A stretch of DNA of 9,086 nt from assembly GCA_001820485.1 (NCBI GenBank), contig MHPU01000012.1:23643-32728 (forward strand). The letters are read 5' to 3'. Every line of letters begins with the position of its first letter. The stretch's first letter is position 1. The notes under the pieces are model-generated. The model saw nothing but the letters and a program-made list of their open reading frames with translations, did not search any database and was not told the origin of the DNA. The stretch is from Candidatus Staskawiczbacteria bacterium RIFOXYD1_FULL_32_13 (GTDB taxonomy: Bacteria > Patescibacteriota > Minisyncoccia > Minisyncoccales > Staskawiczbacteraceae). The position numbers and the translations under genes were made by a program. Shown in pieces: positions 1-5,011 of this stretch.

Positions 1-1
1 G

Positions 2-910
2 ATAACTTCAACGGGATCTTCAACTAGAATTGAAGGATCAAGGCTTTCAGATGAAGATGTCGAAAAACTGATGAAAGGGATTGATATTCAAAAGTTTACA
101 GACAGAGACATCCAAGAAGTTAAAGGCTATTTTGAATTACTTGAGAATGTTTTTAACTCATATAAATCAATTAAGTTTTCGGAGAACACCATAAAGCATT
201 TCCATCAGGAATTATTAAAATATGTAGAAAAAGATAAGCTCCACCGAGGCGAATATAAAAAACAGGAAAATAAAGTTCATATGGTAAACGAGAAAGGTGA
301 GTCAATAGGAGTTTTGTTTGACACAACTCCTGCATATTTAACTCCTAAAGAAATGCAGGAATTATGCGAGTGGACAGAACAAGCACTTGTTGAGAAAAAA
401 TATCATCCTTTGCTTGTGATTGCTAATTTTCTTGTAGAGTTTTTGCAAATTCATCCTTTTTCAGATGGAAATGGCCGCATTTCAAGAGTGCTCACAAACT
501 TACTTTTGCTAAAGGATGGGTATTTGTATATGCCTTATGTTTCACACGAAAAAATAGTTGAGGATAATAAGCCAGAATATTATCTTGCTTTAAGGCAAAG
601 CCAAAAAACATTTAAAACAAATGATGAAAGCATTTTGCCTTGGCTTAATTTCTTTTTAGATATTTTCACAAAGCAGTCTGAAATGGCCATTGAGCTTTTG
701 TCAAAGGAAAATGTAGAGAAAATTCTTTCGGTGAAACAATTAGCTGTTTGGAGATTTTTGCAAACAGATAAAGAAATATCTCCAGGCGAAATTGAAAGAG
801 AACTTAAAATTGCCAGACCAACAGTTAATCAAGCATTAGTTAAACTTTTAAAGCTTAGGAAAATTGAGAAGATCGGGCAGGGCAGTGCTATAAGATACAG
901 AAGGCTTTAA
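2..910 (+). CDS. Fic family protein (protein adenylyltransferase) with C-terminal winged helix, 5' end cut by window
   Basis: Fic domain proteins usually transfer AMP from ATP to a hydroxyl side chain of a target protein. The frame is open from base 2, so the true start lies outside the window; the first internal ATG is at 71. Residues quoted from that Met: the catalytic loop is HPFSDGNGRISR at 128-139, with the active-site His128 and the Asp/Gly/Asn/Arg residues of the HxFxDGNGRxxR signature all present. Upstream of the internal Met, the partial N-terminus contains STRIEG (bases 20-37), which fits the (S/T)xxxE(G/N) inhibitory-helix motif of class II Fic proteins, so the enzyme should be self-inhibited. 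Residues about 220-279 look like a winged helix-turn-helix (ISPGEIERELKIARPTVNQ), common in this subfamily and possibly DNA binding. The target is unknown. It ends in TAA and faces the transglycosylase gene across a terminator. Confidence 0.93.
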   Translation: MTSTGSSTRIEGSRLSDEDVEKLMKGIDIQKFTDRDIQEVKGYFELLENVFNSYKSIKFSENTIKHFHQELLKYVEKDKLHRGEYKKQENKVHMVNEKGESIGVLFDTTPAYLTPKEMQELCEWTEQALVEKKYHPLLVIANFLVEFLQIHPFSDGNGRISRVLTNLLLLKDGYLYMPYVSHEKIVEDNKPEYYLALRQSQKTFKTNDESILPWLNFFLDIFTKQSEMAIELLSKENVEKILSVKQLAVWRFLQTDKEISPGEIERELKIARPTVNQALVKLLKLRKIEKIGQGSAIRYRRL

Positions 911-1055
911 CCATAAGCTAAAACAATAGTGAGTAGCGGGGTGGGGTAAGTAATTTAATAGAGTTTGGCTTGTGTTTGTGACAGATCTGGAATAAAGAAA
1001 CTTTCGTCAGTGGTTTGCCAAAAAGTTCTAACAGCATCTACTAGCCCGCTCCAAG
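911..1055. other. Intergenic stretch with an unexplained, more GC-rich islet
   Basis: No gene is called here. On the - strand a frame without ATG runs from about 1080 to a TAA at 955-957. It encodes a protein-like tail containing WSGLVDAVRTFWQ and SFFIPDLSQTQ, ending AKLY. It could be the eroded end of a gene or chance. Runs such as GCGGGGTGGGG (near 936) and GCCCGCTCC (near 1044) stand out from the AT-rich surroundings. Confidence 0.3.
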
Positions 1056-1082
1056 AAAAAATCACATTTGATGTGATTTTTT
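1056..1082. terminator. Bidirectional Rho-independent terminator
   Basis: A perfect 12-bp stem (1056-1067 with 1071-1082) closes a 3-nt loop. The stem begins with six A and ends with six T, so each strand has a U-tract. It lies between two convergent genes, the Fic gene on + and the transglycosylase gene on -, and can serve both. Confidence 0.85.
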
Positions 1083-1107
1083 ATTGTTATTTTTTTATTA
1101 ATAATTT

Positions 1108-2523
1108 TTAAAATATTAAACCTTGGCAATCAGAACTCATTGTTCCATTATCTATAAATCCTTGAATACAAGTTGCTCTTCTCATAACACTTCTTGAATA
1201 AGCAGAAGATCCTCCATAATATCTTGAAGCTGCATTACTTTCTTTACTTGCAGTTTGGGCTGATGCACCTAAATCAGCTAAATAAAGACCAGATGCTGTA
1301 AAAGAGTCTTTTATGCCCCAAGGGTCAGGAGATCTACCAAGCAATGTTTTTAGTTTTTTATCATATAACATCCAAGTTGAAGGTATAAATTGAGCAGGTC
1401 CCATAGCTCCACCCCAGCCTGAAGGAGCCCCAGAGTAATAAACAGGTATCCAACAAGAAATAGGTGTATTTAAAGGATCTTTACCTAGCCTTGTTGTAAT
1501 ATCAACAAACGGCAACACATCTCTTGTTGGTTTCATTACTCTAATAACTGTAGCTCCAGTTTTAATTCTTTTCCCTGTGCCTGTAGCTTTGTCTACTAAA
1601 ACACATTGTCCAACATTTTTACCAATTGCTGATTCTTGGCTTATAACTGCTAATAAAAATGCTGGTCTTACTCCTGCTAAACTAGCTGCAGATTTTGCAA
1701 CTTCTAGAGCTTCTCCAAAGGTTGGAGCCTTTGATACTCCAACCATTTCAAAGAGTTTTGCTCTTATGGTAGCTACCTTTTTTTCAGCTTCTTGTTTTTC
1801 TTTTAACTGCTCTTGATATTGAGCTTCTGTTAATTTTAAATATTGTTCAGATTCTTTTTTAGCTTGTTCAGATTCTTTTTTTTGTAAATTTTGCAAGGCA
1901 ATTGTTTTTTGTAATTGACCTACTTCATCATCCATTTTTATTTTTTGTCCTTCTAAATATGATTTTAGATTTTGAGTACTTTCTAAAAGATTTGATACTT
2001 TAGAGTTTAATCCTTCTAAATAAGTTAAATTACTAAAAAAATCAGAAACATTACCTTCAATTAAAATTTCAATTATAGATTTTTTGTTTTCTTGATAAAC
2101 AGATCTTAAAATATTAGCAATTTGAGTTTGAGAATCTATAATTTTGCCTGAAGTCTTATCAATTGAATTTTTAGTATCTCCAATTTGTAAATTAAGTCCT
2201 TTTACCTTTATTGTACCTTGTTTAATTTGTGTTTCCAGTCCTAGGATCTTTTTTTTTGAATTTGTAATTTGTGCTGTTAATGTTTTTTTCTCAGCTGCTG
2301 TTTTTGTCATATCATTGGCAATAGCTTGCGCCTCGGCTTCATAATATGCTTCGCATTTTTCTAAAGTTGCCTTGCACTCGGCACTGCTAAGATTAGAACA
2401 TCCATTTTCTGTTTCAGATATTGTTTTACAGGTGGTAGCTAAATCTTCTGCAAAAACAAAACAAGGCAAAATTATTGCCGTTATCAAAACAATAAACAAT
2501 TTTCTTATAGTTATATATTTCAT
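1108..2523 (-). CDS. Secreted coiled-coil lytic murein transglycosylase (MltB/SLT-like)
   Basis: 471 aa. Residues 1-25 form a signal peptide: a Lys/Arg-rich start, a hydrophobic core, and a likely cut after FVFA. Residues about 65-260 are a long coiled coil rich in Lys, Glu and Gln, resembling the PcsB/CwlO/EnvC type, and include a short tandem duplication KKESEQ (215-227). Residues about 268-445 form a transglycosylase fold: the likely catalytic Glu297 sits in ISQESAIG, followed by GAMGPAQFIPSTW at 372-384 as in MltB-like enzymes. It should cleave glycan strands of peptidoglycan outside the membrane, with the coiled coil controlling or localising it. Mature-chain cysteines (32, 42, 50, 57, 307, 357, 452, 466) suggest disulfides. 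The start is an ATG at 2523, and the gene has its own candidate promoter. The exact transglycosylase family is not certain. Confidence 0.9.
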   Translation of the reverse strand: MKYITIRKLFIVLITAIILPCFVFAEDLATTCKTISETENGCSNLSSAECKATLEKCEAYYEAEAQAIANDMTKTAAEKKTLTAQITNSKKKILGLETQIKQGTIKVKGLNLQIGDTKNSIDKTSGKIIDSQTQIANILRSVYQENKKSIIEILIEGNVSDFFSNLTYLEGLNSKVSNLLESTQNLKSYLEGQKIKMDDEVGQLQKTIALQNLQKKESEQAKKESEQYLKLTEAQYQEQLKEKQEAEKKVATIRAKLFEMVGVSKAPTFGEALEVAKSAASLAGVRPAFLLAVISQESAIGKNVGQCVLVDKATGTGKRIKTGATVIRVMKPTRDVLPFVDITTRLGKDPLNTPISCWIPVYYSGAPSGWGGAMGPAQFIPSTWMLYDKKLKTLLGRSPDPWGIKDSFTASGLYLADLGASAQTASKESNAASRYYGGSSAYSRSVMRRATCIQGFIDNGTMSSDCQGLIF

Positions 2524-2553
2524 TAATTTGTGACTTCAAGTTTATTATCTCAT

Positions 2554-2562
2554 ATTATAGCA
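2554..2562 (-). promoter_or_regulatory. Candidate extended -10 promoter for the transglycosylase gene
   Basis: Reading the - strand, TGCTATAAT matches an extended -10 element (TGnTATAAT), about 30 nt before the ATG at 2523. No good -35 box is visible; the region upstream is the U-tract and stem of the L25 terminator. Confidence 0.45.
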
Positions 2563-2591
2563 AAAAAACAACCCCAATTAAGGAGTTGTTT
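2562..2591 (-). terminator. Rho-independent terminator of the ferredoxin-L25 operon
   Basis: A 10-bp stem (2582-2591 with 2566-2575, one G-U pair in the - strand RNA) with a 6-nt loop is followed on the - strand by a run of seven T. It begins 4 nt after the L25 stop codon. Confidence 0.85.
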
Positions 2592-2595
2592 AAAA

Positions 2596-3264
2596 TTATT
2601 TTTTGGCTTCTTTGATTTCTGGGACAACATCATCCTCTTTCTTGTCTTTTTCAACTTTTTCTACTTTTGTTACATCTTCTTCAACTGCAGTAGCTAATTC
2701 TTCTTCAATTTTTTCTACAGCTGTTGCAGAGACAACAATTTCTTCTGGTTTCTTTAAAATTTCCACATTGCTTGCAACTTTTAAGTCTTTTACCAAAATA
2801 TGGCTACCAATTTCTTTTAAGAGTGATAAATCAACTTTAATTTCATGAGGTAAATTCTGTGGTAAAGCTTTTACTTCAATCTCTGTCATGTTTTTAACCA
2901 AATTAGCTCCTAAGTCTTTTACAGCAAAGGAAACTCCCTCAAAAACCAAAGGAATAGCAACTTCTACTTCTTCTTTTAATGATGCTTGGAAAAAATCAAT
3001 ATGTATAATACTGTTGGATACTGGGTCTCTTTGCATATCATGAATTAGAACAGATCTTTTTGATTTTTCACCATCAATTGAAAGCTCGATTAATGAACTT
3101 TCTCCTGCTTCTTTCAAAACTTTAATAAATTCTTTTGAATCAATTTCTATAGAAGCATTTTTTTCTCCTGGACCATAAACCACAGCTGGAATAATATCCT
3201 TTTCTCTTAAGGTATTTGTTAATCTTCCAAGAGTAGTTCTTTGTTTTGCATTTAATGTAATCAT
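2596..3264 (-). CDS. rplY: 50S ribosomal protein L25 / general stress protein Ctc (TL5 type)
   Basis: 222 aa from the ATG at 3264. L25 binds 5S rRNA in the central protuberance of the large subunit. Residues 1 to about 88 form the L25 domain, starting ITLNAKQRTTLGRL, with the IPAVVYG segment typical of the family and HDMQRDPVSNSIIHIDF near its end. Residues about 90-180 match the C-terminal beta domain of the long TL5/Ctc form. The last 40 residues are a highly charged Glu/Lys tail, common and variable in this family. A TTG at 3279 would extend the protein by five residues, but the ATG gives the usual family N-terminus and leaves a 4-nt gap after the ferredoxin stop, so the two genes are probably translationally coupled. 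No strong ribosome binding site is seen. A terminator follows directly. Confidence 0.94.
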   Translation of the reverse strand: MITLNAKQRTTLGRLTNTLREKDIIPAVVYGPGEKNASIEIDSKEFIKVLKEAGESSLIELSIDGEKSKRSVLIHDMQRDPVSNSIIHIDFFQASLKEEVEVAIPLVFEGVSFAVKDLGANLVKNMTEIEVKALPQNLPHEIKVDLSLLKEIGSHILVKDLKVASNVEILKKPEEIVVSATAVEKIEEELATAVEEDVTKVEKVEKDKKEDDVVPEIKEAKK

Positions 3265-3268
3265 AATT

Positions 3269-3487
3269 TTATTTTTCAATAATTATACACTGTACTGGGC
3301 AAGCTTCAGCTGCTGTTTGTGCACAGTCAATATTATTTGTTTCTAATTCATCATTTCCTTGAGAATTTTTAACAGATTCTTTTATATGTGATTTGCCATC
3401 TTCTGCCATTTCAAAATATTTTGAGCATACAGCTGCGCAAGAACCGCAACCAATACATTTTTCATGTTCTACAATAATTTTTGCCAT
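3269..3487 (-). CDS. Small ferredoxin with one [4Fe-4S] cluster
   Basis: 72 aa electron carrier. Cluster ligands are read as Cys11, Cys14 and Cys17 in CIGCGSC and Cys63 in the CP motif. Cys21 and Cys55 sit where thermophile ferredoxins such as that of Pyrococcus furiosus carry a disulfide; Cys67 is extra. The 8Fe arrangement is not present, since there is only one CxxCxxC. It is the first gene of a two-gene unit with L25, an unusual pairing that probably reflects genome compaction rather than function. Its redox partner is not in this window; pyruvate or 2-oxoacid oxidoreductase would be typical. The start is the ATG at 3487, with no clear Shine-Dalgarno sequence and a short leader after the candidate promoter. 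Confidence 0.92.
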   Translation of the reverse strand: MAKIIVEHEKCIGCGSCAAVCSKYFEMAEDGKSHIKESVKNSQGNDELETNNIDCAQTAAEACPVQCIIIEK

Positions 3488-3515
3488 AAGTTTATGTATT
3501 TAGTTTAATAATGAT

Positions 3516-3544
3516 ATATTAGTATATTTTAGCCTATTTGTAAA
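3516..3544 (-). promoter_or_regulatory. Candidate sigma-70 type promoter for ferredoxin-L25
   Basis: On the - strand, TTTACA (3544-3539), a 17-nt spacer and TAATAT (3521-3516). Initiation would fall around 3509, leaving a leader of about 20 nt before the ferredoxin ATG. Background AT-richness makes chance matches likely. Confidence 0.45.
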
Positions 3545-3546
3545 TA

Positions 3547-3565
3547 CCTGCCTGTCTGCCTGCCT
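3547..3565. repeat. Short CCTG microsatellite-like repeat
   Basis: Nearly five tandem CCTG units (one reads TCTG) lie immediately after the kinase stop codon. The composition contrasts with the AT-rich surroundings. Confidence 0.6.
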
Positions 3566-3566
3566 A

Positions 3567-4550
3567 CTATATTTTGGTTTTTTCTACTTTTACTTTTTCA
3601 AATTCTTGCAGACTTGTTAAAAGACCGTTTTTAGCTCCTGTTTGGGATAGACAGCTAGAAGAATTAGCAATGCCAAGTTGAATAGCTTTTTCTATATTTT
3701 GATTTTCTTTAATAAAAGCTGAAACAAACCCCGATGCAAATGCATCTCCAGCTCCAACTGTATCTGCTACTTCGGTTTTGAGTGCTTTAGCTAAATACAT
3801 AAATTTCCCATCAGAAACCACAACCCCTTCTTTGCCTTTTGTCATAATGGCAACTCCCGGACAAAGTTTGTCTAATTTTTTAAAAATTAAACTTTCTTTT
3901 TTGTATGGAGTTTTAGTTAAAAACGAAGCTTCTTCTTGATTTAAAATCAAAATGTCTATTTTAGCAAAAATATCTTTAAGAGTCTTTTTAGGCAAAGACA
4001 ATTGTGAGTGACCAGGATTTACTGCTATTTTAATATTGTTTTCTTTGGCAAAATTTACAATTGCTTCAAAATTATTGCAGAGATTTCCAGCTAGTGGAGC
4101 AACATAAAACCATCTTGTTTCTCTTATGTCTTGCCATGGAATTATATCTTTATCTAATAATTCTGAAGCTCCTTTATAAACAAAAATTGTTCTATCTTCT
4201 TTAAGGCCAGACAAAACAACTGAGTGACTAGTAGCCTTTTCTGCAAATCTTTTGATAAATCTTATATCAATGTTTAATCTTGATAATTCATCAATTAATG
4301 AAGTTCCTGAAATATCTAGTCCTACTGCTCCACAAAAAGCAGTTAAAAATCCTTGTTTAGCAAAACTAGCTGCAGTATTGGTACCACCGCCTCCAGAAGA
4401 AAATTGCATATCTTCCACATCAATTTTGCTACCCAGCCCAAAACAAACCCCTTTGCCTGTGGCAAATTTAGAAGACCCCAAAATTTTAAACTTTTCAGGT
4501 TTAATGTATATATCCTGAATCGCTGCCCCAAATGTAATAATATCGTACAT
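3567..4550 (-). CDS. PfkB-family carbohydrate or nucleoside kinase
   Basis: 327 aa from the ATG at 4550. Ribokinase/PfkB enzymes phosphorylate a sugar, nucleoside or sugar phosphate with ATP. Near the N-terminus SSGGGGTNTAA (51-61) matches the first PfkB signature, which contributes to the substrate site. Near the C-terminus DTVGAGDAFASGF (263-275) is the second signature, with the anion hole GAGD and catalytic base Asp269. NQEE at 204-207 matches the metal/ATP-binding NxxE region. Length is normal for the family. The substrate cannot be told from sequence: ribokinase-like, adenosine kinase-like and fructokinase-like proteins all fit. A TTG six codons upstream (4568) is open but falls inside a heptamer repeat, so I prefer the ATG. 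No terminator is evident; the ferredoxin promoter follows. Confidence 0.9.
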   Translation of the reverse strand: MYDIITFGAAIQDIYIKPEKFKILGSSKFATGKGVCFGLGSKIDVEDMQFSSGGGGTNTAASFAKQGFLTAFCGAVGLDISGTSLIDELSRLNIDIRFIKRFAEKATSHSVVLSGLKEDRTIFVYKGASELLDKDIIPWQDIRETRWFYVAPLAGNLCNNFEAIVNFAKENNIKIAVNPGHSQLSLPKKTLKDIFAKIDILILNQEEASFLTKTPYKKESLIFKKLDKLCPGVAIMTKGKEGVVVSDGKFMYLAKALKTEVADTVGAGDAFASGFVSAFIKENQNIEKAIQLGIANSSSCLSQTGAKNGLLTSLQEFEKVKVEKTKI

Positions 4551-4562
4551 GATTTTATGAAC

Positions 4563-4590
4563 TTTCAATTTTCAATTTCCAATTTTCAAT
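4563..4590. repeat. Tandem heptamer repeat (TTTCAAT)x4
   Basis: Four head-to-tail 7-nt units, TTTCAAT three times and TTCCAAT once, followed by a degenerate partial unit near 4594-4602. It ends 13 nt upstream of the kinase ATG on the - strand, so it falls in that gene's leader or promoter region. Confidence 0.7.
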
Positions 4591-4640
4591 AAATTTTCCA
4601 ATTAGACAATTTACAATTGAATTTTAAAATTAAAAAAATT

Positions 4641-4677
4641 GTCATTGCGAGGAGGCATCAGCCGACGAAGCAATCTC
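4641..4677 (+). repeat. 37-nt arm, copy A
   Basis: ATTGC and GCAAT close an outer 5-bp stem; inside, GGC and GCC close an ATCA loop. The last two bases form part of the stop codon of the GIY-YIG gene. Confidence 0.8.
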
Positions 4678-4963
4678 AGAGGTTATTATACAAATCAACA
4701 AGTTCTGGATTTATGCTTTTTATCAAATTTATTTTGTCCTGTCGTGAGCCACCTTTTATTTGTTTTTCTCTTTTTATCGCGTCTTTAATATTATCAAATT
4801 GCTCGAAATATACCAGTTTTGAAACATTGTATCTTTTTGTAAAACCTTCTACTAATTTTTCTTTATGTTCAAAAATCCTTTTTTGTAAATTACTTGTGAT
4901 GCCCGTGTAGCTAACAGTGTTTGTGTTATTTGTTAAAATATAAATATATCCGCGTTTCTCCAT
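4676..4963 (-). CDS. Stand-alone GIY-YIG (URI-type) endonuclease domain protein
   Basis: 95 aa, a single GIY-YIG nuclease domain of the YhbQ/UPF0213 kind. The two strands of the signature are YIYIL (6-10) and YTG (19-21). The catalytic Arg29 lies in LQKRIFEHK and the metal-binding Glu66 in REKQIKGGSR, followed by the family's usual NPEL-DLY ending. All key residues are present and length is normal, so it is likely active as a DNA nuclease. Its role is unknown in most bacteria; repair and mobility have both been proposed. It lies tightly between two inverted repeat arms, with the TGA stop inside one and the ATG 4 nt from the other. Any ribosome binding site would have to be in or near the repeat; the only GGAGG is more than 20 nt upstream. 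Confidence 0.93.
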   Translation of the reverse strand: MEKRGYIYILTNNTNTVSYTGITSNLQKRIFEHKEKLVEGFTKRYNVSKLVYFEQFDNIKDAIKREKQIKGGSRQDKINLIKSINPELVDLYNNL

Positions 4964-4967
4964 AGTT

Positions 4968-5004
4968 GGGATTGCTTCGTCAGTTGCGACCTCCTCGCAA
5001 TGAC
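4968..5004 (-). repeat. 37-nt arm, copy B (inverted)
   Basis: Reverse complement of the arm consensus. In arm sense the central hairpin is GGT/ACT around CGCA, with one G-T pair. It ends 7 nt from the phosphoenolpyruvate synthase stop codon. Confidence 0.8.
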
Positions 5005-5011
5005 GATGGTT

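Larger units (their letters stand above)
4641..5004 (-). mobile_element. Putative 364-bp element: GIY-YIG gene between inverted 37-nt arms
   Basis: Two 37-nt arms face each other at 4641-4677 and 4968-5004. Read in the same sense, they share GTCATTGCGAGGAGG at one end and GACGAAGCAATC at the other, differing in an 8-nt centre and near the last bases. Between them lies only the GIY-YIG gene: its TGA stop overlaps the left arm and its ATG is 4 nt from the right arm. No target-site duplication is evident in the flanks (AAATT on the left, GATGG on the right). The same arms occur without the gene at 7492-7572. The mobile nature is an inference from this arrangement. Confidence 0.55.

Noticed and set aside
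934..1053. tRNA- or tmRNA-like ends: GCGGGGT near the start and AGCCCGC then TCCA near the end
   Set aside because: The stem has a mismatch, the span is about 117 nt, and no anticodon arm or proper T-arm can be folded.
1577..1816. 79-residue + strand frame
   Set aside because: Antisense shadow of the transglycosylase gene; low-complexity translation of its reverse complement.
4563..4602. CRISPR-like array from repeated CAATTTTCAAT units
   Set aside because: Units are 7 nt with no spacers; this is a simple tandem repeat.
4617..4910. 97-residue open frame on the + strand
   Set aside because: Antisense to the clear GIY-YIG gene, and begins inside AT-rich spacer and the repeat arm.
4636..5009. 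Target-site duplication around the GIY-YIG element
   Set aside because: Flanking bases (AAATT and GATGG) do not match, so no duplication can be claimed.
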